Assembly (NCBI GenBank): GCA_022579005.1
Contig: MU401593.1
Coordinates: 35,125 to 99,124 of the forward strand
Source: Poronia punctata
Lineage: Eukaryota; Ascomycota; Sordariomycetes; Xylariales; Xylariaceae
Direction: 5' to 3'
DNA: 64,000 nucleotides
Below, in pieces: positions 12,237-22,659 of the stretch. Both the position numbers and the translations under genes were made by a program. Below the pieces are notes generated by a model. That model saw nothing but the letters and a program-made list of their open reading frames with translations. It did no database searches and was not told where the DNA came from. Positions within the stretch are counted from its first letter, which is position 1. Each line of letters opens with the position of its first letter.

Positions 12237-14243
12237 ATGGAGAATAACGCCCCCCGGGACGGTGATGAACATGGGGGCCAGGATCACATTAATAAGATGC
12301 CCCTGGACTTGTTGCTCGAGGTAGTCGATTATTTGACAGAACCACAGGACGTCATCAACTTCGCCATGGTTAGTCCGGTCTTTATGAGATTTTGGCTGTG
12401 GGATGGAGTCCTACATTGTCACCTAGAAGAAAACAAGTCGAAGGGTGAACAAGACCCCGAAACGGAACCAGTGACTTATGATGCGACAAAGGCGAACATT
12501 CCCCGAAACTTCACTTACCGACTGATGGCGAAGTTTTTCCCCGATGGTATTTCAGATGATATTAAGCGCGTTGCCTTGCTCATCTTTTATGCGCCAAATC
12601 CACCAACCCAAGTCAGAGCTGGCCAAAAAAGACCACCTCCGGGCTCGGAAGACTTTGCGTATGCGGAGTGGCACCGACGCAGGGTCGACGTGTTCCAACG
12701 GTTCTACGAAGAAGGGCGAGGCCAAGAATTACTATATTCGTTCAGAAACTTTAGCCGATTCGTCCCTCTATGGAATATAATCGGTCAGTTTGCTACCGAC
12801 TTCACCCTGAAGGCGCTGAGCAGTAATCCCGAGATCGCCAACTATCAGCCCCCGTCATTCGCCAACGAGAGCTTGAAGGCCGTGAAGGCCTGGGGGGAAG
12901 ATAGCACATGTTACGAATCGCATGTACGAAGCCTCGACGCTCTCACCAATAGTGAGCAGGGCCGGCTTCGGCTGGCATTCTTCCAATTTGAGGCCCTTTG
13001 CGCAACCACCGCAAAATACACAGGATACTGGGACATACATCGCGATATTAAGGCGAACTTCGGAGTATTTAAAAAGTGGCAACATGATCGATGCAAGCGC
13101 TCTACCATGTTTGACGGTTCTCGAGACGACATTGAGCGAGTCTATACAGTCTACCAATACGTGCGACTGCAGTATTTCCGCATGTTCGACCAACTTCGAG
13201 ATGAGTTTTGGACACTACTGGGGCAGTATACAAAAGAAGCCCAGCGGAACGGTGATAGCGATGGCAATAGCGATGGTGATCACCATTCACCCCAGGAACG
13301 AGCTTTCCCCGCCGTCTTTGAAGCGCCAGTTTCTTATCTTGAATGGATTGATATTCTGTGCTCCAAAGGCCTATCCTTCCTTTACAAAATTCTCCAAATG
13401 GACGGAGATCAGAGGAGGTGCTTCCTAGTGTCTACTTACTACCCGACCAAAGCAAAGGCCAAACCCATAGCAACGGCCAAACCCAAAGCAACGGCCAAAC
13501 CCAAAGCAACGGCCAAACCCAAAACAAAGGCCAAACCCAAAACAGAGGCCAAGATCAAAGCAAAGACCAAGGTGGGTACGGCGTTTCGCGATGAGAATTG
13601 CTTGATTAAGGGGATTTTCTGCCTTTTGCTGGATCCATTAAGTTTGTTACGGAGCAGAAGGAGTCATTTCGTGTACGATGAGGAGCACCAGAATATCGAA
13701 ATGCGGCGACCACATCACTTCCGCTTTGAGTATAATAATTACAGGCGCCGCAAGGGCTCCTTCTTCTGGGAATCGGAGCGGCGTCAGAGCCAAGCTCGTT
13801 GGCGTCACAATTTGCGGTATCCGTTTCGTCCGCCTCATCGTTGGCGTCGGGATTTTCCGCATCAATATTTGCCGCATCAAGATTTGCGGCGCGTGAGACC
13901 TGAGTGTGGGTGTATGAAGTGCATACTCCTATGCCCTTGTCCTTTTAACCGCGGAGATGGCTGGCTGGACAACTTTGGGGATTACTCGGACGAATTGATA
14001 CCACCCTGTCCCGCCTGTCGAGCAGTAATTGTCGGTGAGCACGCCTTGGATCCGCATGCAGAAGGTATATCTTGGCCAGATGTGTATGCTAGCTTAGCCC
14101 TCCCTCGGGTTTTCGCCATCTATGAAACACCACCAGAAAAGCCCTTGGTCGTGAGCTTCGGCACTTTGGGTGAAATATGGCGTATCGGCGAGGAGAAAGA
14201 TGAGAATGGCCATCCGATCGAGCCTGATCATAAATTCTGGTAA
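12237..14243 (+). CDS. F-box protein with Lys/Ala-Pro repeat and C-terminal Cys cluster
   Basis: One uninterrupted frame of 668 codons. Residues 20-60 (MPLDLLLEVVDYLTEPQDV) match an F-box, the Skp1-binding module of SCF ubiquitin ligases. A middle region rich in Trp, Phe and Tyr follows, as in the large ascomycete F-box families that lack known substrate domains. Residues about 404-445 are an AKPKAT-type tandem repeat encoded by 18-bp units. Near the C-terminus six cysteines are closely spaced (C557, C559, C562, C566, C568 and later CPAC at 591-594), which could bind a metal. The substrate is unknown. Such genes are often lineage-specific and fast-evolving; this one has no introns and sits next to a gene-poor stretch. 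Confidence 0.8.
   Translation: MENNAPRDGDEHGGQDHINKMPLDLLLEVVDYLTEPQDVINFAMVSPVFMRFWLWDGVLHCHLEENKSKGEQDPETEPVTYDATKANIPRNFTYRLMAKFFPDGISDDIKRVALLIFYAPNPPTQVRAGQKRPPPGSEDFAYAEWHRRRVDVFQRFYEEGRGQELLYSFRNFSRFVPLWNIIGQFATDFTLKALSSNPEIANYQPPSFANESLKAVKAWGEDSTCYESHVRSLDALTNSEQGRLRLAFFQFEALCATTAKYTGYWDIHRDIKANFGVFKKWQHDRCKRSTMFDGSRDDIERVYTVYQYVRLQYFRMFDQLRDEFWTLLGQYTKEAQRNGDSDGNSDGDHHSPQERAFPAVFEAPVSYLEWIDILCSKGLSFLYKILQMDGDQRRCFLVSTYYPTKAKAKPIATAKPKATAKPKATAKPKTKAKPKTEAKIKAKTKVGTAFRDENCLIKGIFCLLLDPLSLLRSRRSHFVYDEEHQNIEMRRPHHFRFEYNNYRRRKGSFFWESERRQSQARWRHNLRYPFRPPHRWRRDFPHQYLPHQDLRRVRPECGCMKCILLCPCPFNRGDGWLDNFGDYSDELIPPCPACRAVIVGEHALDPHAEGISWPDVYASLALPRVFAIYETPPEKPLVVSFGTLGEIWRIGEEKDENGHPIEPDHKFW
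13447..13571 (+). repeat. 18-bp tandem repeat within the F-box gene
   Basis: About six imperfect copies of an 18-bp unit resembling CCAAACCCAAAGCAACGG run head to tail. The unit length is a multiple of three, so copy-number change would not break the frame. It encodes AKPKAT-like hexapeptides, and drift rises toward the 3' copies. Confidence 0.9.
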
Positions 14244-17200
14244 ACTTGGTTGTCCTGAGGACACCAGACACCGGGACACACAAAGGACGAAGCGAGGTAC
14301 GGGGATTCATTCCTCGGGGGCAGAGCGTTTAGCAATATGCCTAATTGCTTACCCTGGGTATTCATGTGTCTGCAAAAGGGAGATTCCTATTTTTGATGTA
14401 CTGTATTTCGTCAAATGGCGAGTCTCGGCGAACGTGACGGTAATGACGTGGGCATTTTTCCTTCAGCTGGCTGCTGTGAGTTAATGTTGGTAGCTATTGC
14501 AGGTGCGTCCGGACGGCCCGCTTCCCAGGGCAAGATCCTACGACATGGAGGAGATGGAAAGCACAATCATGGTGCCTTAGTCACCCGAACATTTGGGGCT
14601 TCGGCAGTAAGTAGGTAGGTACTAAATAAGTACTACACACAGATGCAGCTTTGACACCTGTCGTCAAGATCCTGCGCGAGGCCAGGGGTTGGCTGGCATG
14701 GTGGCGTCGGTCCATTCATTGAGAGTCGCCAAATCGTTCCTTATCAACAAAATTGTGATCTAATGTCTCCAGGTGTACGTGTACGAGTACGAGTACCTAG
14801 ATCACGATGGTGAAATCTTCCACATTTTCAGCCACTTGATATGGATTACAGGGTAGTATGCTTGCTTTTCCCTCCCGTCGATGCGTTCCGTGCATGCGCC
14901 ATGCCGGTTCCTGGCATGCTTAGGTACTTTCGTTCACGGGATCACATGCTGAGGCCGCCATTCGGCTCGGCATACAACATCTTGCCATATATACCGGGTA
15001 AGATCGGGTTTAAAAGACGGCCGGAAGCCCTCCGCGTTCAAATCTATGCAGCGAACTATGCACAACCGCATATCTCTCGTCGTGTTCCAAAAAAAAACCC
15101 ATGTTTGACGGACGGCTCATTGGCAACCTCAGGGGCTTTCAATTTAAGTGACTCTTTTGACAACCCGTATTCTACACGTACAGCGGCTATCTATCTACCT
15201 ACTAGTACGTGTAGTACATCCCTGCTGTACCTACGTCACGGGTTGAATATGTTCCTGTGTAGCATTGGGAATGGTGGCACCTAATGACGAGATAATTCCG
15301 ACTCTTACACAAGCGGTTACTAGGTTAGCTGAATACTGAAATGGGGATAGAGTGCCAGAATTAGGGGCTGACTATGGGTAAAGGGGGGACTGCCACACAT
15401 GTGCAGTTCGTGAGGATGTGCAGTCTGGTGATGGTTATACTTCGCACGTTGAAGCCAATATTAAGTAGGGGCCGTAAGGACGTAGGATCCGATCTATAGT
15501 TTCAGCTGTCAGCCAAAGGCAGCTTCCAAGAAGACATTGAAGATTATAGGAAGACGGGGGTTAGTTTGAGGAGGATCCCGGTCTATATTTTAGACATGTT
15601 TTGAAGACGGAACAACCTCTCTACTCGTAACGTTTACCTACTCGTAGTTTAGTGTACCTATACCGCCATATTACTCGTTTCCCTACAATTTATAACGACA
15701 TTATACGTATTCAGTATTACGACGGTCAGAAACCAACTGGGGAATAGAACTTGTATTATCCAACGGAGGAACATCGTAAAATTATTTACCGTCCTTATAC
15801 TACCCGTAGACATTTTATATTTGTATGAAACCACATGTGCCCGGGGATGTGCTCGTACGTGTAGATTCACAATGTACTTGTTGGTACGCCGTACTCGTAG
15901 GTAAAGTAGGAATCCCAACAAACAAGCTAGGTAGCCCGTTGCCAAGCCTTGACCATATGTACCCACTCGATACCTACTCTCCTATCTGGCATAGTATCTG
16001 CAGTAGGCTCTTCGCCTTACGATAGACACGCATATAATTGGTCCGCTTGACATAAAGCTCCCCGTATGATACTATAACGCACAGTAGGTGGCTTGCCTTG
16101 TATGTAAGTATGTTTTAAGGTAAGTAAGGTATTCCGGTATCACCAGGCAGTACATGTACTAAGTACGCATACACGTACGCAGGCACAGGCAGGAAGCGAT
16201 CTTTAGCCATGTGGGAGTAGACACAACAGAGTAGTAAATATGTTACTAAGAAGACTGGCGCAAGCGGGAAATTTTGGCTGTTGCTTCAATACTTGTAATA
16301 CATACCAAACTTGCCGTAGTTTCTTGGGCTGGAAGGCATAAAGGGGTTAGAAAAGGCATAGCTTGATTGGTACTAGTGTCACCTACCCAGGGTACAGTAC
16401 ACAGTAAGTATAACTCAAAAATGCTAAAGTGCAGAGACCTTATTGGTTCAAGCTTAACTTTGTGCGTTGTGCACACTGTACGATATAGTACCTCATACGT
16501 TGCAATTATACTGGTAGCTTCCATAATTGTGGTGCTACACGTACGTACCTTACCTAGGTGACCTAGGTGACTTCCTGGGAAGTACCTACCTGCTTTTACG
16601 CAAGCAGGCACCTTCTACGTAGAAAGTATGTGTAAAGTTTGGGCATACAAGTACTCAGTTAAGCGTGGCATGGATAGACTTGGAGTCTTTGCTGTCACAT
16701 CCTTCAAGATATTTCGATTGATACACATAAAAGATTTCATCCTTGATACCGCGGACACTCGCGCTGCTCAATAACATCGATCATCTACTAATGTAGGTAC
16801 ATTCTGGAACTCCTGCGACTCGGAGCGTTGTCGACACGAGAAGAAGTTAGAAGCAAACGGAACTAAACTAGGGCAGAGCCAGGCACGCCAGGGCTGCCAG
16901 GCGTGCCAGGATGTGAACTACAGACCCCCTTGCATGCAGCAGATCCCAAGTCCAAAAACACCCACTAGGACCACTCAAGCATCGCTTTGGAGCCATTGTA
17001 GACTGGCACGGACTGGCTAATCATGGTCTGCAAACACAAGCCGAGTGTGGAGGTGGTATCCATCCCAAAGCGGGGGAGCGACAACTGCCTCCAGCGCCAT
17101 TTATTCTCGCTGGGAAGACTACTCTGTACATTACCTAAGTAGTCTAGGCGCCTGGGAAGCGACAGTATCATTTGACCAGTGAGTCTTCGAATCTGAGGAA

Positions 17201-18621
17201 CTATCGACCCCAATCCGCCCCCAGGCAGGGACGCAGGCACACAGGCACACAGATGCTCAGATGGCAGGCAGACTGTCGTTCTTGTCACCACCCCTGGTCG
17301 AGATTTGACCGATGATGTAGGTATTCCGGCGGACTTGTGGACTTGGAAATTGGGTAGGATTCTGAGCTGATGTGTAGCAAGGGGAGGTAAAGACTATCAA
17401 GAGCTGGCGTGCAACGGCTAGAAAACTACCCCAAGACAGGAGAGATTGGTGTCAAGGTAACTAAGCTGGGTTTAGACTTCTTTTGAATTCTCCTGGCCTT
17501 GTTTAACGATCCTTTTCAATTTCACACAGGCACGACAGGCCGACGTTACCAGACGTCGAAATAGGAATCAGCTCCCAGGATTCTATTCAGCGACTCAGTC
17601 CCTCAGTATACCTTTGAGTATACCTACCTCGGAATGTAATGACTTCCCGCGTTTCTCACATTTGGACCCGTCTAAATAACTTCCCACGACCCAGAACACA
17701 AAGCACGTGTCTTTCTTGTCCCAGCCATACAGTAGTGGCATCCGCCTCCCAAGCACTGTCTCAGCAAGCAACACTCGGCGTCCAGCATCTAATCAATAAT
17801 AACCCTTGGACTACATACAGATACCTACATACCTAGTACACGTACAAGGGTACTCATATGACCCTATCTATCACGACAGCCCTGTGACGATACATAGTCG
17901 ATCGTCCTCCCACCATCTTTCCTAATTTGATATCGGCGTTTAGTCTAGCATCAAACTTTACTCTCATTCTTGGAAAACGGGTGCAGAGAAGAGAAAGTCG
18001 CAAATCGCAAAACCGGGACCTGTATCGAGTTGAATCCTTAATAATCGGCTTTTACATTTGCGTATATCCTTACTCCTTGGCAGCACCGCACCTGACCAAT
18101 CCCACCAAGGTCGTGTAACAACCCACGGCCCTGGGAGACGTTATAGTCGGTGCGAGGAGCTTCCTTCCGACCCCCGGGGGTGTATACCGTATATCGCTCG
18201 TGTAGGTTCACTCTCCAGCGGCAAGAAAGAGCAACAGTAGATGCCCAGCAGGGCTGAATAAGTGCGTCAAAAACACACCCCGAGGCCAGACCGACTCCGC
18301 CGAAGAACTGGGAGGCCGAGCGGGTCTGGATTAGGTCCGCTTGACTGGACTGTTGTCGCTTTGACCGTCGGTCAGCCCTTTTATTGAATCCCCGTCGCAT
18401 CATGCCCGGCTCTCCATCTTCCCCGCGACCCCGACGAACTGCTTTCCGCTTTTGACGTCTGACAGTCACTTCAGCCTTCAACCGCCAACGGTTTGTGGAT
18501 GACCTGCGCACAACTTGCAGTCTGAAATAGGCGAGCAGACTACCGTGTCTGGTCGTACTTCTTTCTGATTTGCTACTGATTCCGCTCTGAATACTGAAAG
18601 TCGCTTAGCGCCCTTTACACC
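14244..18621. other. Gene-poor stretch of 4.4 kb
   Basis: I see no gene I can support. Open frames here are short, lack recognisable motifs and have poor codon character; the longest (14841-15284, 147 codons) shows no domain. The DNA carries many TACCTA/TAGGTA motifs, including a direct repeat of ACCTAGGTG at 16552-16571. The last kilobase should include the promoter of the zinc-cluster gene. Confidence 0.5.
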
Positions 18622-20762
18622 ATGGTGTATTGCGGCAAGGCTTCACAGGGTTGTCAGAGTTGTCGAACCCGACGCATAAAAGTACGTGCCCACACACTAA
18701 TGTCATAAGAACCGCCTTCGCCCTGTCTGTCATGTTGTTTTGTTACTGCATACATCTTCTACCATGCCATTGCTCACTTCTCGAGCGTCCGTTTTTTCCC
18801 CCGTTCGAGGCGAGGGGACAGTGCTGTCATATGCAGCGATGGGGAGCAGGATGCGTTTCAGACGAGGTTACTCGTCACATGAATCTTATCGCCTGTTACC
18901 TGTTACTAGTAAGGCCAAAAGACTCTTATACTAACCTATATCCCATTCAAGTGTGACAAAAAGGAGCCAGAATGTTCGCAATGTATCCGTGTGGGCAAGC
19001 GGTGTCCCGGATACCGGGATCAGCTGTCCCTCATGTTCAGGGACGAGAGTAGCAAGGTCATCCAGAAAGCCCATGCTCAATGGGGAACACCAGGGTCACC
19101 GAGCGACAGCGATCAGGGTTCGGTTTTTCCTGAAGGCAGCCCCGGGCCCTCGTCTGCGTCTTCGTCTGCGTCTGCGTCCGCGTCTGCGTCCGCGTCCGCG
19201 CCGGCCTCGTCGTCAAGCAAATCACCGGGCCGAAGAACATCACCCGCGGCGTCGCCGACTACAACTATTGTTAGGAAGCAGCAGGACGTCGTAGCAGGCA
19301 AAATACCTCGCAAGGTAGAGCTTAACCTTGACCAACGCGGGCTCAAATTCTACATGGAGCGTTATTTATTTAACCATCCCGATGCGCCAACAACACCTGA
19401 GCTGATAGAGCTGTATTTCGGCAACGTAAATGCGATGCAGAACGTGATGATAGCTGTTGGCTTGGCCGGCATGTCGAACCTGCTGGGGAATAAAAGTATG
19501 AACTTGGTTGCGCGGTCCAAGTACGTGACCGCCCTGAAACAGACGGGACAACTGATTACCAGTTCCTCTATCGACCGGACATCGATCGAGAAACCATTGA
19601 GGTCTATCGTGACACTTGCTCTATTCGAAGTATGTCGCCCATTCTAACCGTCCTACCCCTCCCATTCTCCTGGCTCTTTCTCTGCCTGCCATGTGACTTT
19701 CACGATTGCCTATGCTAAGTAACACTAGCTCGTCCAAGGTAAAGGGTCCAAGTCTACGGCAGGCTCAGCTGTAACGCACATTCATGGCGCAATCGCCCTT
19801 CTGCGCTCAGTTTTACCGGTGCCCAATGTACAGGGCGGAGGTGCGCGTGCTGCAATTCAGCTCATGTTTTCCATGGTAACTACAGCTCCATGTATGACAG
19901 TGCCTGACGTAGCCAATCTGATTGACCGTTGGGTATCTAGTTTATTCCATCCCAGATGACGGAGACGCCTCTACCGCCCGGGTTCTACGAGTGCCTTAAA
20001 CTCTGCAAGCAACTACTCGAAAATAGCGCCGAGGCGTGCGTCGTCGATTTGGCATTTGCCATTGCCCGCCTTCTACAGCTGATCCTCTACGCCGACCAGA
20101 ACACATTTGTCGACGGCCAACCGGAGATTGATGACCTGATCCAGAAGTTCATGGAGCTGGAGGCCGTGTTCGACCGGGCGGAGAAACGACTACTAGATGC
20201 CTACCCATTCATGGAACAGCGCGACCCACAGCCATCACCGGCCGTATTCAGGGGCAAGTGGCATAGGTATAGCGACTTATGGGGCGCGCGAATATGGAAC
20301 CACTTCCGGTGGGCCAGCATCATGCTAGGCGAGAGCATCATTAACTTTACCATTCGATATCCCCTGTCGAGCGCGCGCCTCATCACCCCACCGTGCAAGG
20401 TGCGGTGTTATGCCACTATCGAGAGGATAGCCGAGGATTTACTGATTAGCACCCCGTCGCATTGGCACCACCCCTTACTCGATGACGAGGCTGCGAAGAA
20501 GTACGAAGCCCCCGGTCAGGGTGGTGCCGGCGCAGCTGGCTTGCCTACGCTTTTGTGGCATTTGAAGGTGGCAGGCTGTGCGCCCAACGTAGCCCCGGAG
20601 CTCTGGGAGTGGTCCTACAACATCTTACAAGTTGTTTGGAAGAACATGGGAATGCAACACGCCCTAGCCCTCTCGGAAGTCATGGAAGAACATCGCAAAT
20701 CGCTCCAGATAAACGACCCGCTGGGGATACCTATTGTTAATAGTCTAGTCAAGCCATTATGA
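18622..20762 (+). CDS. Zn(II)2Cys6 fungal transcription factor
   Basis: Four exons (18622-18681, 18952-19629, 19729-19875, 19941-20762) give 568 residues. Exon 1 is only 60 nt and ends inside the zinc cluster; the 270-nt intron has a CTAAC branch site at 18931. Joining restores the canonical six cysteines C11, C14, C21, C28, C31 and C38 with the basic RTRRIK between them. This is a DNA-binding binuclear cluster of the Gal4 class. Residues about 65-90 are a Ser/Ala repeat linker. The remainder resembles the C-terminal regulatory domain of Fungal_trans_2-type proteins. Target genes are unknown, and no biosynthetic cluster lies beside it. Confidence 0.9.
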
Positions 20763-21711
20763 TTATGAGCTTCCGTCCCCGGAATATAAAGGCCGAGAAA
20801 CCGCGCCATGAAACATACCACGTCATCAGGCGCTGGCCAAGATAATATCGTATCTACCCTACCCTACGATATAAATCAAAATATATACCCACCAAGCTCC
20901 GCGAACTTACATAAGGTCATGATGGTTGTTTTGTTTTTATCGTCGTTACCTTCGACTTCTTTGCTTTTCCCAAATGACGGCAAAATAAGGACCAATTGGA
21001 AAAGGAAACCATGCAGTTATTGACAGTATGCATTTTTTCCTACGAATCACAGCCTGCTTGCTTGGACCAGAAGCAACAAACAAAAAGTTTGGCGGTTTAG
21101 ACCACCTACGAAGCCCTGGATATTGTCTCTTGTAGGATAATGTCTATAGAGAATATAGCATGTCCAGGGACTACTTACTCCCTTGTTCGCAGAGCAGATG
21201 TTCTCCTTTCTTCCCTATCTTCAAGACGGGGTTTCAAAGACTCGAAAAGCAATGTGTACATTATGACTAGTTCTTATTTGAAGACCGCCAAAGTTAACCA
21301 AGCAATGTACCACGTCCCGTTGTAGCCCTGTTCTAGCACGAACAAACTCAGACTATCCGGAACCCACAGCTCTGTTAACAGCAGTAAGGTGTTTGTATTA
21401 CGCATCTCTTCCTTTTTTTCTTCTCTAGGGTATCGACCATCCCACTTTATAAACACACGAAAATTCATTAGCTTGCCCTGGACCAACCAACCCCTTAACG
21501 CCGTTGAAAGAAACCGTCTTTCATATCCGTGCAAATACAAGTGCAAGACCTATACTGGATGGACCACAGACCATGCCTTGGTAAATCATACGTGTCGGCG
21601 ATTCCCATTATACCGAAAAACCCCAGCAGCCCATCCCTTCCACCTCCTTCCTTTGCCCTCATCACAGAGGACAAGAAAAACACCCTTGAGATGCAATTCC
21701 ATAATCAACTT
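20763..21711. other. Intergenic between convergent genes
   Basis: This is the 3' spacer between the zinc-cluster gene and the Mid2-like gene. Nothing coding or structured is visible. Confidence 0.45.
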
Positions 21712-22554
21712 CTAGTAAAGCTCATACCGCGGAGTCTTTGGCTGCACCTGTGATCCGGGAACTTCAGTGTTTCCAAGCTCATATAACACGTTACCAGCAG
21801 GTAACTCGGCAATGGCATTAATCCCACCTCCTTGCTGTTTGTTTCCAGTGGTGGTAGTGGGAGTGCTGCTCTCGCTGTTGATTTTTGTCTCTTGGTATTC
21901 CTGTCGTTGTTTTCGGCGACGATGGAGGAGGTATAGAAGGGCGGCGATGATCAACACTATGAGTAGGAAGCCGCCGACCGCGATGCCAATTATGGCTGGG
22001 GTGCTGAGGACGGGCTGGGTTTCTGGTTGAGGGGTGGTAGTGGGTGCTTGGGTGTCTTCTGGTTGTTGGGCTGTGGTGGGAACCAGTGTCGATGTCGATG
22101 TGTTGCCACTCCCTGTCTCGGTATTGGTACTTGTACTAGAACTTGCCGATGTAGTAGTAGGAGTCGTCTGCGTCGATGTAGATGGGGAACTAATGGCCGA
22201 ATGATCCACCCTCTTGAAGCAGATTGGATTACCGCCAGAGTCAGCTATCGAGACGGTGCATTCGTATCCCATCCCCATCGGACAACATTCAAGACCGCAG
22301 TCTTCAATCGGCTCGCTGAACCAGCATGCTTGGCTGGATACAAAGGCGCAGTCCCAATCTCGGGGACAGCACATTTCTCGCTCTCCGTTGCTTATGTAGA
22401 ATCTGTCCCTGCAGTCAAGCCCCATCTTTCCTCTTCTTTTCCACTTGACCTCTCTAGTTGGGAAAAGGCTCGGCCTTGGTCTGGTGATATGCAAGCCTCG
22501 ATAATATGGACCCGGAGAAATCAAAGCAAAATGCCTTCTCGAGTGTTGTCTCAA
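21712..22554 (-). CDS. Mid2-like single-pass membrane protein (5' end unresolved)
   Basis: The minus-strand frame is open from 22593 down to the stop at 21712. The first ATG is at 22425, giving 237 residues; the longer frame begins with TTG at 22554, so the true start is probably in an upstream exon I could not define. Visible parts in order are a Cys-rich ectodomain (CCPRDWDCAF, CWFSEP, CGLECCPMG), a Ser/Thr-rich stalk, one membrane span (IIGIAVGGFLLIVLIIAALL), a basic stop-transfer (HRRRKQR) and a conserved-looking tail with two YEL motifs. This layout is that of fungal wall-stress-sensor-like proteins of unknown ligand. No signal peptide is present in this frame, which is the main argument for a missing first exon. 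Confidence 0.65.
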   Translation of the reverse strand: MRQHSRRHFALISPGPYYRGLHITRPRPSLFPTREVKWKRRGKMGLDCRDRFYISNGEREMCCPRDWDCAFVSSQACWFSEPIEDCGLECCPMGMGYECTVSIADSGGNPICFKRVDHSAISSPSTSTQTTPTTTSASSSTSTNTETGSGNTSTSTLVPTTAQQPEDTQAPTTTPQPETQPVLSTPAIIGIAVGGFLLIVLIIAALLYLLHRRRKQRQEYQETKINSESSTPTTTTGNKQQGGGINAIAELPAGNVLYELGNTEVPGSQVQPKTPRYELY

Positions 22555-22627
22555 GTATTGTTCTTGGTGTTGCTGTTCTCTATCCGTCCCCCGTTATGGC
22601 TGGAATAGGGACAAAGGGAAAAAGTCC

Positions 22628-22657
22628 AAGTGCAAGTGCAAGTGCAAGTGCAAGTGC
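22628..22657. repeat. AAGTGC hexanucleotide repeat
   Basis: There are five exact tandem copies of AAGTGC just upstream of the Mid2-like frame. On the minus strand it reads as alternating His-Leu codons after an ATG, but that frame stops soon and I do not call it a gene. Confidence 0.9.
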
Positions 22658-22659
22658 AT

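Noticed and set aside
12544..12780. Short frames inside the F-box, NUP188, trpC and U1-70K genes
   Set aside because: These are shadows of real coding frames and carry no independent motifs.
14841..15284. Open frame of 147 codons in the gene-poor region
   Set aside because: No motif, odd composition, no splice support and no neighbouring context; probably chance.
22531..22608. Plus-strand peptide MPSRVLSQVLFLVLLFS that looks like a signal peptide
   Set aside because: It is on the strand opposite to the Mid2-like gene and is followed by a stop, so it cannot supply that gene's missing leader; treated as coincidence.
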